From: Catellatospora vulcania | Lineage (GTDB): Bacteria > Actinomycetota > Actinomycetes > Mycobacteriales > Micromonosporaceae | Direction: 5' to 3' | Length of the DNA: 64,000 nucleotides | NCBI RefSeq assembly: GCF_009720385.1 | Contig: NZ_WARX01000001.1 | Location: 310,001 to 374,000 of the forward strand | Shown here: positions 20,188-28,716 of the stretch, piece after piece | Layout: every line of letters starts with the position of its first letter | Numbering within the stretch: the first letter of the stretch is position 1 | Made by a program: the position numbers and the translations under genes | The notes under the pieces: model-generated | What the model was told of the DNA's origin: nothing | The model's database searches: none | The model's input: the letters and a program-made list of their open reading frames with translations, nothing else

Positions 20188-20946
20188 TCATACGACGACC
20201 GGCTTCGCGTCCGCCGTCGCGAGCGCCTGGCGCAGGCGATGCAACTCGGCCTCGGTGCCGATGGTGGCGCGGTGCTCGGGGTGCTCGTCGTAGTACTTGA
20301 TCGCCCCGCTCAGGAATGGCCCGGAGACGTGCACCACCGCCTTGGCGCTGCGCAGCCGCCGGGGCTCGCCGCCGGCCGGGTGCCGTGCCGGCACAGCGTC
20401 CGCCGTCGCCGTTGCCGTCGTCGCGTCGACGGCCCGCTTCGTCCAGGCCAATCGGCCGGTACGCCACCAGGTGCGGAATTCGATCCCCGCCGGAGTCAGG
20501 GTGACCGACGGTCCGCGCAGGATCACCCACAGGCCCAAGGCCATGCAGGAGGCCAGGAGGCCACCCCCGACAGTGAGGTCCGAGCCGGACGCGGCCCGCT
20601 GTCCCGCGCCGAGCAACCGGGCGACGGAGTCATTTGCGCCTGCCCAGGAGCAAACCAGCACCACGATCAATCCGAAAGCGGGGGACGTCGGCGCGACGAA
20701 CGAGTCCCCGGTCGCGGTGAAGGTGGCCAGGTATGGGCGCTTGACCACGGCGGTCAGCAGATATCCACCGATCGGCACGAAGAAGGCGAGGAGCGTCGAT
20801 GCCACGGCGGTGATCGCGAGCACGGCGAAGGGGAGGTTCTCTGCCTCGACCACCTGATCCATCGCGATGGTCCGGCCGAGTCGCATGGCGAACCCGCAGA
20901 GCCCGAAGCCCACGACAGCAGGCCAGAACCGAGGGAGAGGCGACAT
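20188..20946 (-). CDS. Membrane protein with PH/YcxB-like C-terminal region
   Basis: A 252-aa protein I cannot name. It has four hydrophobic segments (about residues 7-24, 35-60, 70-100 and 125-145). A cytoplasmic stretch SVTLTPAGIEFRTWWRTGRLAWTKRA follows, resembling the strand pattern of bacterial PH-like/YcxB domains, and then a polar C-terminus rich in A/R/E. The start is ATG 20946. The 48-bp gap to the divergent amidohydrolase gene probably contains both promoters. A longer open frame on this strand through the amidohydrolase gene is spurious. The similarity to the 180-aa protein at 58827 (strand-turn-strand with SGEYFCRWALMSPV) is suggestive only. Confidence 0.7.
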   Translation of the reverse strand: MSPLPRFWPAVVGFGLCGFAMRLGRTIAMDQVVEAENLPFAVLAITAVASTLLAFFVPIGGYLLTAVVKRPYLATFTATGDSFVAPTSPAFGLIVVLVCSWAGANDSVARLLGAGQRAASGSDLTVGGGLLASCMALGLWVILRGPSVTLTPAGIEFRTWWRTGRLAWTKRAVDATTATATADAVPARHPAGGEPRRLRSAKAVVHVSGPFLSGAIKYYDEHPEHRATIGTEAELHRLRQALATADAKPVVV

Positions 20947-20994
20947 GGCGCACACGGTAGTCGCGGTGATCCAGTCGTGTGGGACAGTGCCAGC

Positions 20995-22077
20995 ATGGCG
21001 ACGGCGCTGCATGTGCGGGGCTTGGTGCTCCCCGACGACAAGGTACGGGACCTGTGGCTGGTCGGCGACCGGGTGACGCTTACCCCGGTGCCCGGGGCGC
21101 AGACGGTCTCCGACGGCGGGTACATCCTGCCGGGCCTGGTGGACGCGCACTGCCACATCGGCATCGCGCCCGGCGGCGCCCCGGTGACCAGCCTGGCGCA
21201 GGCTCGGGAGTTGGCCGTGGTGGACCGGGACGCCGGGGTGCTGGCGATCCGGGACGCGGGCTCGCCGTTGCCGTACGCCGAGCTGGACGACGACCGCGAC
21301 GTGCCGCGACTGGCCCGCGCCGGCCGGCATGTCGCGCCGCCGCGCCGGTACCTGCCCGAGATCGGGGTCGAGGTGCCCGCAGACCGGGTGGTCGCGGAGG
21401 TGACCCGGCAGGCGGCCGCGGGCACGGGCTGGGTGAAACTGGTCGGCGACTGGATCGACCGCGACCGCGGGGACCTCGCGCCGGCCTGGGACGAGGCCAC
21501 GCTCACCGCGGCGGTGGCCGCGGCGCACGCGGCGGGGGCGCGTATCACCGCCCACTGCTTCGAGGAGTCGAGCGTCGCGACGCTGGTGCGCGCGGGCATC
21601 GACTGCGTCGAGCACGGCACCGGCCTGTCGGTCGACCTGCTCGACGAGATGGCCCGCCGGGGCACCGCGCTGGTACCCACGATGATCAACATTGAGACGT
21701 TCGGGCACATCGCGGAGCGGGCCGAGGCGAAGTTCCCGGGGTACGCCAAGCACATGCTCGCGCTGCGGGACCGGTTTCCGGCCGTGGTGTCCGCGGCGCA
21801 CGAGGCCGGGGTGCCGATCTACGTCGGCTCCGACGCGGGCGGCGGCATCGCGCACGGCCTCGCCGCACAGGAGATGCTGCGCCTGCACGCGGCCGGCATG
21901 TCCGCGTCCGACGTGCTCGCCGCCGGTTCCTGGCGGGCCCGCGACTGGCTGGGCTTCCCCGGCCTGACCGAGGGCGGTCTGGCCGACCTCGTCGTGTACA
22001 CCGACGACCCCCGTCGCGACCTGCGCACTCTGCTCGCCCCGCAGCGCATCGTCCTGCGCGGCCGCGTCATCCGCTGA
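20995..22077 (+). CDS. Amidohydrolase family protein (imidazolonepropionase/prolidase-like)
   Basis: A 360-aa metal-dependent hydrolase of the amidohydrolase superfamily. The metal ligands are recognisable: VDAHCHIG (HxH near residue 46), a lysine in GWVKLVGDW, ITAHCFEESS, CVEHGTGLS and the catalytic aspartate in YVGSDAGGGIAHG. The N- and C-terminal flanks form the small beta-sandwich, with the closing strand LADLVVYTDDPRRDL. Members cleave cyclic amides or dipeptides, but the substrate is not determinable here. The start is ATG 20995. It is transcribed away from the membrane-protein gene 48 bp upstream and is not obviously in an operon. Confidence 0.85.
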   Translation: MATALHVRGLVLPDDKVRDLWLVGDRVTLTPVPGAQTVSDGGYILPGLVDAHCHIGIAPGGAPVTSLAQARELAVVDRDAGVLAIRDAGSPLPYAELDDDRDVPRLARAGRHVAPPRRYLPEIGVEVPADRVVAEVTRQAAAGTGWVKLVGDWIDRDRGDLAPAWDEATLTAAVAAAHAAGARITAHCFEESSVATLVRAGIDCVEHGTGLSVDLLDEMARRGTALVPTMINIETFGHIAERAEAKFPGYAKHMLALRDRFPAVVSAAHEAGVPIYVGSDAGGGIAHGLAAQEMLRLHAAGMSASDVLAAGSWRARDWLGFPGLTEGGLADLVVYTDDPRRDLRTLLAPQRIVLRGRVIR

Positions 22078-22170
22078 CCGGCTCACCCCGCTCCCGCGCC
22101 ACCCTGCCGGGCCAACCCGCCGCGCGTGGTCCCCGCGCCGCGTGGCCGGGAGGTCGCGCGGCGACGACGT

Positions 22171-22253
22171 TCATGATCGTCGGACTTGCCTGGCATGTGT
22201 GCGTATCTTGAGCCCGCTCACGACCATGTGCCAGGCAAGTCGGGCGATCATGA
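22171..22253. repeat. Long-arm hairpin upstream of proS, family D copy 1
   Basis: Arms of 29 bp (22171-22199 and 22225-22253) pair at 25 positions. The arm starts TCATGATCG and contains ACTTGCCTGGCA. It is about 92 bp before the proS start and 93 bp after the amidohydrolase stop, so it could end the upstream transcript or be a structured 5' element of proS. The TAGGAT box at 22332 lies downstream of it, which argues against the latter. Confidence 0.75.
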
Positions 22254-22331
22254 GCACTTCGGGCGGGCGCGGCGTGGCGTGGTGGGGCGGGACACGGGCG
22301 GGCTGCGGGGAGCGGGCGCGGCACGGGTCAG

Positions 22332-22345
22332 TAGGATGACCCGCT
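22332..22345 (+). promoter_or_regulatory. Probable -10 box for leaderless proS mRNA
   Basis: TAGGAT (22332-22337) ends 8 nt before the ATG and fits the actinobacterial TANNNT -10 pattern. No Shine-Dalgarno sequence precedes the start, which agrees with a leaderless or nearly leaderless transcript. Confidence 0.5.
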
Positions 22346-23755
22346 ATGGCGCGTGTGCTCACTCCCCGGGCGGAAGACTTTCCCCGCTGGTATCAGGACC
22401 TGATCTCCAAGGCTCAGCTGGCCGACAACGGCCCGGTCCGGGGCACCATGGTCATCCGACCGACGGCGTATGCCATCTGGGAGCGGATGCAGGCCGACAT
22501 GGACTCCCGGATCAAGGCGGCAGGCGCGGAGAACGCGTACTTCCCGCTGTTCATCCCGGAGAGCTACCTCAAGCGCGAGGCCGAGCACGTCGAGGGCTTC
22601 TCGCCCGAGCTTGCGGTGGTCACCCACGGCGGTGGCAAGCAGCTGGCCGAGCCGGTCGTGGTGCGCCCGACCAGCGAGACGGTCATCGGCGAGTTCATGG
22701 CCAAGTGGGTCGACTCCTACCGGGACCTGCCGCTGCTGCTCAACCAGTGGGCCAACGTGGTCCGCTGGGAGATGCGCCCGCGGATCTTCCTGCGCACGTC
22801 GGAGTTCCTGTGGCAGGAGGGGCACACCGCCCACGCCACCGAGGCCGACGCCAAGGCATACACCCTGAAGATCCACCACGAGGTGTACGAGCGCCACATG
22901 CGTGAGCTGCTCGCCATCCCGGTGGTGCTGGGCCGCAAGACCAACCGTGAGCGCTTCGCGGGAGCCACCAGCACGTACACGCTGGAGGCGATGATGGGCG
23001 ACGGCAAGGCGCTGCAGATGGGCACCTCGCACGAGCTCGGCCAGAACTTCGCCAAGGCCTTCGACATCGCGTACTCGTCGCAGGCGGGCACCCGCGAGCA
23101 CGCCTGGACCACGTCCTGGGGCACCTCGACCCGCATGCTCGGCGGTCTGATCATGTGCCACGGCGACGACAGCGGCATGCGCGTCCCGCCGGCGCTCGCG
23201 CCGATCCAGGCGCTGGTGACCGTGGTCAAGGAGACCGACGGCAGCATCACCTCGGCCGCTCGCACGCTGGTCGAGGACCTGGCCGCGGCCGGAGTCCGGG
23301 TGAAGCTGGACGACCGGGTCGACACCCCGTTCGGCCGCCGCGCCGTGGACGCCGAGCTGAAGGGCTACCCGGTCCGGGTCGAGGTCGGCCCGCGCGACCT
23401 GGCCGAGGGCCGGGTCGTGCTGGTGCGCCGCTTCGACGGCTCGAAGACCCCGCTGCAGCTCGGCGAGGCCGTCGGCGCTGTCACCGCTGCGCTGGAGGCC
23501 GACCAGAAGGCGCTGTACGACGAGGCGCTGGCCCGCCGTGAGGCGAACACCGTCGAGGTGTCCACCCTGGACGAGGCCCTGGAAGCGGCGGGTACCGGCT
23601 GGGCCCGGGTGCCGTGGTCCGCGGTCGGTGTCGACGGTGAGGCGCTGGCCAACGAGCGCGCCATCACGGTGCGCTGCCTGTTCCGGGCCGACGGCTCGGT
23701 CCCGGCCTCGCAGGACGAGCCCGACCTGACCGCGATCCTGGCCCGCTCCTACTGA
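22346..23755 (+). CDS. proS: Prolyl-tRNA synthetase (eukaryote/archaeal-like type)
   Basis: A 469-aa class II synthetase charging tRNA-Pro. It is the short type without the bacterial editing insertion: motif 2/3 regions and the proline-site sequence RPTSETVIGEFMAKW and FLRTSEFLWQEGHTAH are present. The protein ends LTAILARSY, with the C-terminal tyrosine that is characteristic of eukaryotic/archaeal-like ProRS. Standard bacterial ProRS is about 560-590 aa with an INS domain, so this is the alternative lineage found in many actinobacteria and some other bacteria. Loss of cis-editing would leave Ala-tRNA-Pro clearance to a separate YbaK/ProX factor, not seen in this window. A terminator hairpin follows 13 bp after the stop. 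Confidence 0.95.
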   Translation: MARVLTPRAEDFPRWYQDLISKAQLADNGPVRGTMVIRPTAYAIWERMQADMDSRIKAAGAENAYFPLFIPESYLKREAEHVEGFSPELAVVTHGGGKQLAEPVVVRPTSETVIGEFMAKWVDSYRDLPLLLNQWANVVRWEMRPRIFLRTSEFLWQEGHTAHATEADAKAYTLKIHHEVYERHMRELLAIPVVLGRKTNRERFAGATSTYTLEAMMGDGKALQMGTSHELGQNFAKAFDIAYSSQAGTREHAWTTSWGTSTRMLGGLIMCHGDDSGMRVPPALAPIQALVTVVKETDGSITSAARTLVEDLAAAGVRVKLDDRVDTPFGRRAVDAELKGYPVRVEVGPRDLAEGRVVLVRRFDGSKTPLQLGEAVGAVTAALEADQKALYDEALARREANTVEVSTLDEALEAAGTGWARVPWSAVGVDGEALANERAITVRCLFRADGSVPASQDEPDLTAILARSY

Positions 23756-23767
23756 CCTGAATGCCAC

Positions 23768-23803
23768 GAAAGCGGCCGCCGGCAGGCTCCGGTGGCCGCT
23801 TTC
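23768..23803. terminator. Terminator hairpin between proS and a convergent small gene
   Basis: GAAAGCGGCCGCCGG (23768-23782) pairs with 23789-23803 with one mismatch and a 6-nt loop. The AAAGCGG/CCGCTTT ends make it work in either direction, between proS and the convergent gene ending at 23810. Confidence 0.75.
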
Positions 23804-23809
23804 GTCATC

Positions 23810-24163
23810 TCACGCGGCCGGTTGCTCAGGCAGCCGCGACAGGATCACCCCGAGCGTGTCCTTGATCAGCGACACGTCGGTCTTCAGCACGGCGACGTCG
23901 GTCTTCAGGCCGGCGACGTCGTCGTCCAGTGCCGAGAAGCGTGTGTGCATCTCGGCGCGGGTGTCCTCCAGGTCGCGCCGCAGCCCGGTCAGGTCGGACC
24001 GGTGCTGCTGGTGGTACACGGTGTGCCGCTCAAGCATCGCGGTGTGCTTGCGCTGGGTCTCCGCAATTTCGCCGACCTGCACGATGACCGTGGTCGCATC
24101 CTCATCGATCTTGTGGATGCGCTGGTGTTCGGCGTGCCGGTGCTGTTCGACGGGAATCGACAT
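23810..24163 (-). CDS. Small coiled-coil protein of unknown function
   Basis: A 117-aa soluble, charged protein that I do not recognise. It looks almost wholly helical, with heptad spacing from about residue 10 to 110. A near-perfect internal heptad repeat DVAGLKTDVAVLKTDVSL (about residues 82-99) suggests a parallel coiled-coil oligomer. The N-terminus is His/Glu-rich. The start ATG 24163 is fixed by GGAGGA 7 nt upstream. There are no membrane segments or cysteines. It stands alone, converging on proS. Similar short proteins in actinomycetes are annotated only as hypothetical or as DUF-type coiled coils. Confidence 0.72.
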   Translation of the reverse strand: MSIPVEQHRHAEHQRIHKIDEDATTVIVQVGEIAETQRKHTAMLERHTVYHQQHRSDLTGLRRDLEDTRAEMHTRFSALDDDVAGLKTDVAVLKTDVSLIKDTLGVILSRLPEQPAA

Positions 24164-24348
24164 TCCCACGTCCTCCTGAGTGTGACGGCAATGGGACTAC
24201 TCAGGAGCGGCTGCACTCCCAATCCGGTCCGGTCGTCCGGTGCGAGCCGCCCGTTTCCGCTCTCCCATAAGCGGCCGGGATGGTGCTGTGGTGCTGTGGC
24301 GTCGGATCGACTCTAGTGTCGTACGACTTGGTCAATCAAGTTCTTCGC

Positions 24349-24360
24349 TAGGGTTGGCAC
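24349..24360 (+). promoter_or_regulatory. Probable -10 box for leaderless DUF402 mRNA
   Basis: TAGGGT (24349-24354) ends 6 nt before ATG 24361, and TTGGTC about 15 bp upstream is a possible -35. No ribosome-binding site is present, so translation is probably leaderless. Confidence 0.55.
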
Positions 24361-25011
24361 ATGCGCTTCGAACCCGGACGGGTGATCCTGCACCGCCACT
24401 TCCACGGCCACCGGATCGGCCTGCTCAAGACCGCTGTGGTCGCCGCCGACGACGATCAGGGCCTGCTGCTGTGGGTGCCCCGCGGCGCCCCGATGCTGGA
24501 CCGGCTCGCCGTCGACCGGCGCGGCCTGCGGGCGATGCCGTTCTCGGAGTGGATCGAGACGGAGACGAAGCTCTGGGAGGTCACCTGGTCGGGGCCGAGC
24601 CTGCTCAAGTGGCTGCCGCGCGGCGAGGACCACTCGGTGTGGTTCTTCCGCGACGAGGACGGCCGGTTCACCCGGTGGTACGTCAACCTGGAGGAGTCCG
24701 GGGTGCGCTGGGACGACGGTCCCGTCGCCGGCGTCGACATCGTGGACCAGGACCTCGACATCGTGGTCACGCCGGACCGGGCCTGGCGCTGGAAGGACGA
24801 GGAGGAGTTCACCGAGCGCCTGGCGTACCCGCTGCACTACTGGGTGGCCGACGGCGAGGCGGTGCGGGCCGAGGGCGAGCGGGTGGTGAAGCTGATCGAG
24901 GCGGGCGCGTTCCCGTTCGACGGCACCTGGTGCGACTTCCAGCCCGACCCGGCCTGGACGGTGCCCGCCGAGGTCCCGCAGGGCTGGGACCGGCCCCGCG
25001 TGCGGCGCTGA
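24361..25011 (+). CDS. DUF402 (FomD-like) nucleotide hydrolase, first copy
   Basis: A 216-aa DUF402 protein. The family includes FomD, which hydrolyses a CMP-phosphonate in fosfomycin synthesis, and related nucleoside diphosphatases. The conserved core is visible: WFFRDEDGRFTRWYVNLEE, then VDIVDQDLDIVVTPDRAWRWKDEEEF, with the acidic residues that bind divalent metals in that family, and the C-terminal [16 protein letters not shown]. Both tryptophan-rich ends are shared with the second copy at 25216. The gene is probably leaderless. No phosphonate genes lie nearby, so a general nucleotide or phosphate-ester role is more likely than fosfomycin synthesis. Confidence 0.85.
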   Translation: MRFEPGRVILHRHFHGHRIGLLKTAVVAADDDQGLLLWVPRGAPMLDRLAVDRRGLRAMPFSEWIETETKLWEVTWSGPSLLKWLPRGEDHSVWFFRDEDGRFTRWYVNLEESGVRWDDGPVAGVDIVDQDLDIVVTPDRAWRWKDEEEFTERLAYPLHYWVADGEAVRAEGERVVKLIEAGAFPFDGTWCDFQPDPAWTVPAEVPQGWDRPRVRR

Positions 25012-25021
25012 TCGCTGCCGT

Positions 25022-25101
25022 GCGGGCTTGACGGCCGTCACCCCGGCTTGGTCGCCGTCACGCGGGCTTGGTCGCGGTCACGCGGGCTTGATCGCTGTCT
25101 C
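25022..25101. repeat. Four 20-bp tandem repeats between the DUF402 genes
   Basis: Four units of the form GCGGGCTTGGTCGCCGTCAC follow each other exactly (25022, 25042, 25062, 25082), with 2-5 differences each. The last unit reads GATCGCTGTCTC and becomes the left arm of the family B hairpin at 25089-25151, so the hairpin arm may have seeded the array. Confidence 0.8.
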
Positions 25102-25151
25102 GTGTCGAAAAGTGAGGTGCGACCGCAGATCTTGGCACGAAACAGCGATCA
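25089..25151. repeat. Intergenic hairpin, family B copy 2
   Basis: TGATCGCTGTCTCGTGTC (25089-25106) pairs with 25134-25151 at most positions. The centre GGTGCGACCGCAG resembles the centres of the other copies. This copy begins TGATCGC rather than AAGATCGC. Confidence 0.75.
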
Positions 25152-25215
25152 TGCTCTGGCCGCGGACGGCCGGCGGGACCGCGCGGGCGCCGCCGGGTCG
25201 GTAGCGTCGCGGGGC

Positions 25216-25884
25216 ATGTACTTCGAGACGGGGCAGACCGTCCTGCGGCGCTGCTGGCGGGGCGGGCGCATCACTTTCCTCCAGGCGACCACGGTGGTCG
25301 AGGACGGCGAGCGCGGGCTGCTGCTGTGGCTGCCCGCCGGGACGACCTACTGGCGGATCCTGACCGAGGACGGCCGCAGTCACCACGACGGCACCCTCGA
25401 CGAGCTGGGCCCGGACGCGGTCCTGCGCCCGCTGGTCTGGGCCGGCAACGACCTGCTGATGTGGCAGCGGCCGGGCGAGCCGTGGTCGGTGTGGTGGTTC
25501 TTTCCGCACGGGAAGTTCGGCAGCTGGTACGGCAACCTGGAGGAGCCGTTCGTCCGCTGGCGCGACGGGGACGTGTGCGGGGTCGACTTCGCCGACAACG
25601 CCCTCGACGTGCTGGTCGAGCCCGACCTGAGCTGGCGCTGGAAGGACGAGGCCGAGCTTGCCGCGAAGACCGGTCACGCGGACTACTGGGACGAGGCCGG
25701 GGCGGCCCGGATCCGGGCCGACGGCGCTCGGCTCGTCGAGATCGCCGAGGCGGGGCGGTTCCCGTTCGACGGGACCTGGTGTGATTTCCGTCCCGATCCC
25801 GCCTGGCCGGTGCCGCGGCGCACAGCGGGTTGGGACCGCCCGCGTGCGATCCGTCCCGTTCCGTCTGGCACAATGACTAGCTGA
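25216..25884 (+). CDS. DUF402 (FomD-like) nucleotide hydrolase, second copy
   Basis: A 222-aa paralogue of the preceding DUF402 protein, aligned over its full length: [45 protein letters not shown] and [19 protein letters not shown]. The start is ATG 25216, 8 nt after a TAGCGT box (25202-25207) and with little ribosome-site signal (GGGG only), so it may also be leaderless. The two genes look like an old tandem duplication that has since diverged in its substrate-facing N-terminal half. It precedes the rpsP operon by 121 bp. Confidence 0.85.
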   Translation: MYFETGQTVLRRCWRGGRITFLQATTVVEDGERGLLLWLPAGTTYWRILTEDGRSHHDGTLDELGPDAVLRPLVWAGNDLLMWQRPGEPWSVWWFFPHGKFGSWYGNLEEPFVRWRDGDVCGVDFADNALDVLVEPDLSWRWKDEAELAAKTGHADYWDEAGAARIRADGARLVEIAEAGRFPFDGTWCDFRPDPAWPVPRRTAGWDRPRAIRPVPSGTMTS

Positions 25885-26005
25885 TATTCGGTGCGTTTCC
25901 GGCTGCCCTCTAACTTCCGGGGCGCGGCGATGTCTCGAGCAACGGAGCCCGGCAACCCCACGCAGGGCGATGGCGCTCACCTCAATCCCACAGGAGTGTA
26001 AAACC

Positions 26006-26473
26006 GTGGCCGTTCGTATCCGGCTTCTGCGGATGGGCAAGATCCGCAACCCGCAGTACCGCATCGTCATCGCCGACTCGCGTACCAAGCGCGACGGCAA
26101 GGCGATCGAGTACGTCGGTATCTACCAGCCGAAGGAAGACCCTTCGGTCATCGAGGTCAAGTCGGACCGGGTGCAGCACTGGCTGTCGGTCGGCGCGCAG
26201 CCGAGCGAGTCCGTGATCGCCATCCTCTCCAAGACCGGCGACTGGCAGAAGTTCAAGGGCCTGCCGGCCCCGCCGCCGCTGCTGGTGGCTGCGCCGAAGG
26301 CCGACCGCAAGGCGACCTACGAGGCTGCCGCCCAGGCTGCCGCGGGCCTCGAGCCCGCCAAGGCCGCCCCGGCCAAGAAGGCCGCGAAGGCGGAGAAGCC
26401 GGCGGCCGTCGAGCCGGTCGAGGCCAAGGCTGAGGAGCAGACTGTTGCGGCCGGCGACGAGCAGCAGAGCTGA
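26006..26473 (+). CDS. rpsP: 30S ribosomal protein S16
   Basis: A 155-aa S16. The conserved core ([43 protein letters not shown]) occupies the first ~85 residues. The rest is an Ala/Lys/Glu-rich tail that actinobacterial S16 proteins often carry. GTG 26006 is chosen because AGGAG lies about 9 nt upstream and the product begins with the family-standard MAVRIRL. It is first in the operon rpsP-KH-rimM-trmD, and its 3' end overlaps the next gene by 29 bp. Confidence 0.96.
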   Translation: MAVRIRLLRMGKIRNPQYRIVIADSRTKRDGKAIEYVGIYQPKEDPSVIEVKSDRVQHWLSVGAQPSESVIAILSKTGDWQKFKGLPAPPPLLVAAPKADRKATYEAAAQAAAGLEPAKAAPAKKAAKAEKPAAVEPVEAKAEEQTVAAGDEQQS

Positions 26474-26708
26474 CGCCGCGCTCCGGCCCGCGCTGGAGCA
26501 CCTCGTCAAGGGCATCGTGGACCACCCGGACGACGTCCGGGTGCGTCTGGTCGACAACCGCCGCGGGCCGCGGCTGGAGGTCCGGGTTCACCCCGAGGAC
26601 CTCGGCACGGTCATCGGCCGTGGTGGTCGCACCGCACGGGCCCTGCGCCAGGTGGTCGGCTCGGTCGGCGGCAAGGGCATCCGTGTCGACATCGTCGACG
26701 CGTTCTGA
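26445..26708 (+). CDS. khpA: RNA-binding KH-domain protein (KhpA-like)
   Basis: An 87-aa single KH domain, the partner of KhpB/Jag in several Gram-positives and a binder of structured RNA. The KH signature is [17 protein letters not shown], preceded by [18 protein letters not shown]. The start is probably TTG 26445, overlapping rpsP by 29 bp. GAGGAG lies 7 nt upstream inside rpsP, and no other start in frame keeps the conserved N-terminal helix. The product would carry about 12 extra residues against Streptomyces homologues, so N-terminal mapping could still move the start. Position between rpsP and rimM is the standard one. Confidence 0.88.
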   Translation: MRPATSSRADAALRPALEHLVKGIVDHPDDVRVRLVDNRRGPRLEVRVHPEDLGTVIGRGGRTARALRQVVGSVGGKGIRVDIVDAF

Positions 26709-26726
26709 CGGCGGATCAGCAGTCAC

Positions 26727-27245
26727 ATGCTTCTGATCGTCGGACATGTCATGCGCGCGCACGGCATCCGGGGCGAAGTCCTGGTGCATCCGCGCACTGA
26801 CGAGCCCGCGTTGCGCTTCGCGGTGGGCTCGACGTTGATCGTCGAGCCCACCGTGGCGGGACTGCCGGGCAAACTCACGGTGGAGGAGGCGCGCCCGCAC
26901 TCGGGCGAGCTGATCGTCACCTTCGCGGAGATCACCGACCGCAACACGGCCGAGCTGGCCAAGAGCGCGGTACTCAACGTCGACTCCGCCGAAGTCCCCG
27001 CGCCGGAGGACCCGGACGAGTTCCTCGACCACCAGCTGGTCGGGCTCGACGTGGTCACCGTCGGCGGCGAGCCGCTGGGCAAGGTCGTCCGCATCGACCA
27101 CGCGCCCGCGTCGGACCTGCTGGTGGTACGCATGCCCGACGGCCGGACCGGCCTCATCCCGTTCGTCAGCCGCATCGTGCCCGAGGTTGACGTGCCCGGC
27201 GGCCGGATCGTCGTCGACCCGCCCGGCGGGCTGTTCGACCTGTGA
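26727..27245 (+). CDS. rimM: 16S rRNA processing/ribosome maturation factor RimM
   Basis: A 172-aa assembly factor for the 30S head. It has an N-terminal RimM beta-barrel ([26 protein letters not shown]) and a C-terminal PRC-barrel ([34 protein letters not shown] and [27 protein letters not shown]). It binds S19 in E. coli. The ATG is 19 bp after the KH gene, and its stop overlaps the trmD GTG as GTGA, so the two are coupled. Confidence 0.95.
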   Translation: MLLIVGHVMRAHGIRGEVLVHPRTDEPALRFAVGSTLIVEPTVAGLPGKLTVEEARPHSGELIVTFAEITDRNTAELAKSAVLNVDSAEVPAPEDPDEFLDHQLVGLDVVTVGGEPLGKVVRIDHAPASDLLVVRMPDGRTGLIPFVSRIVPEVDVPGGRIVVDPPGGLFDL

Positions 27246-28021
27246 CGGGCATACGCGTCGACGTCGTCACCATCTTCCCCGAGTACTTCGCCCCGCTGGA
27301 GCTGTCGCTCATCGGCAAGGCGCGTACCACCGGGGTTCTCGACCTGCGCCTGCACGATCTGCGCGGCTGGACGCACGACGTGCACCGCACCGTGGACGAC
27401 ACCCCGTACGGCGGCGGGCCGGGCATGGTGATGCGGCCCGAGCCGTGGGGCCAGGCCCTGGACGAGCTGGTGCCGCAGGGCACGCCCGCGCGGCTGGTGG
27501 TGCCCTCGCCCGCAGGCGCGCCCTTCACCCAGGCCACCGCGTACGAGCTGGCGGGCGAGGCGCACCTGGTCTTCGCGTGCGGCCGCTACGAGGGCATCGA
27601 CCAGCGGGTGCTGGACCATGCCGCGCAGCGGATGCCGGTCAGCGAGGTGTCGCTGGGCGACTACGTGCTCTTCGGCGGCGAGGTCGCGGTGCTGGTGATG
27701 CTGGAGGCGATCACCCGGCTGATCCCGGGGGTGCTCGGCAACGCCGAGTCGCTGGCCGACGAGTCGCACGCGCACGGGCTGCTGGAGACGCCGGTCTACA
27801 CCAAGCCGCAGTCGTGGCGCGGGCACGAGGTGCCCGACATCCTGCGCTCCGGCGACCACGGGAAGATCGCCCGCTGGCGGCGTGACCAGGCACTGCTGCG
27901 CACCGCCGCCCGCCGGCCGGACCTGCTGGCCGCGCTGGACCCGGCCGCGCTGGACAAGCGTGACCTCGCTCTACTCGACGGGGCCGGATTTCCGGCCCGC
28001 CAGGTCGATGTGGCAGAGTAG
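27242..28021 (+). CDS. trmD: tRNA (guanine-N1)-methyltransferase
   Basis: A 259-aa SPOUT methyltransferase making m1G37, which prevents +1 frameshifting. Recognisable family sequences: [35 protein letters not shown], the knot-forming [18 protein letters not shown] and [32 protein letters not shown], and the C-terminal helix region with the tRNA-binding [30 protein letters not shown] 27242 overlaps the rimM stop. The next gene, rplS, is 161 bp away and may have its own promoter or leader. Confidence 0.96.
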   Translation: MTGIRVDVVTIFPEYFAPLELSLIGKARTTGVLDLRLHDLRGWTHDVHRTVDDTPYGGGPGMVMRPEPWGQALDELVPQGTPARLVVPSPAGAPFTQATAYELAGEAHLVFACGRYEGIDQRVLDHAAQRMPVSEVSLGDYVLFGGEVAVLVMLEAITRLIPGVLGNAESLADESHAHGLLETPVYTKPQSWRGHEVPDILRSGDHGKIARWRRDQALLRTAARRPDLLAALDPAALDKRDLALLDGAGFPARQVDVAE

Positions 28022-28182
28022 AGGGGTTGCCGTCCGCGGACGGTGACGTATGCCGTCTGTCGGGCACGCCGTGCGCGACGACGAGGACTCAAGCCGACAC
28101 CGCCGCAGGGCGGCCCGCGCCTGGGTCAGTATCGCCCACACGCGCATCGGCAGCCGATGCGCTGAGATTCAAGGATGCAGCG

Positions 28183-28539
28183 ATGAACACGCTGGACGCA
28201 CTTGACGCCGCCTCCCTGCGGACCGACCTTCCCCTGTTCCGGGGCGGTGACACCGTCAAGGTGCACGCCCGGGTCGTCGAGGGCAACCGGTCCCGTGTGC
28301 AGGTCTTCCAGGGCGTCGTCATCCGCCGCCAGGGCTCGGGCCTGCGCGAGACCTTCACGGTCCGCAAGCTGAGCTTCGGCGTGGGTGTCGAGCGCACCTA
28401 CCCGCTCCACGGGCCCGCCATCGACCGGGTCGAGGTCGTCACCCGTGGTGCCGTGCGCCGCGCCAAGCTCTACTACCTGCGCGACCTTCGCGGCAAGAAG
28501 GCGAAGATCAAGGAGCTGCGCGAGGCCAAGGTCGCCTGA
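28183..28539 (+). CDS. rplS: 50S ribosomal protein L19
   Basis: A 118-aa L19 at the subunit interface. Family core sequences [32 protein letters not shown] and [30 protein letters not shown] are complete. The ATG at 28183 follows AAGGA at normal spacing, and readings that extend upstream have no family support. The 161-bp interval to trmD has no clear gene and could be a leader. A GNRA-like TTCG-loop hairpin follows the stop. Confidence 0.96.
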   Translation: MNTLDALDAASLRTDLPLFRGGDTVKVHARVVEGNRSRVQVFQGVVIRRQGSGLRETFTVRKLSFGVGVERTYPLHGPAIDRVEVVTRGAVRRAKLYYLRDLRGKKAKIKELREAKVA

Positions 28540-28558
28540 GACCGCGTACTCGACGAGC

Positions 28559-28592
28559 ACGGGCGGTGACCCCTTCGGGGGCGCCGCCCGTT
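28559..28592 (+). terminator. Terminator after rplS
   Basis: GGGCGGTGACCCC pairs imperfectly with GGGGGCGCCGCCC around a TTCG loop (28561-28589), followed by GTTTCG. It probably ends the rpsP-rplS transcript before the signal peptidase genes. Confidence 0.75.
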
Positions 28593-28716
28593 TCGTATAC
28601 CCGCCGGTTTGTTAAAGCTCGTATCACTGGCTGAACGGGACTCCCGAAAAGTTCTCTCTTCTTCTAGGCTTGCGGCCGACATCACGTAGTGGCGAACTTC
28701 ACGAGCGGCGGCAGTT

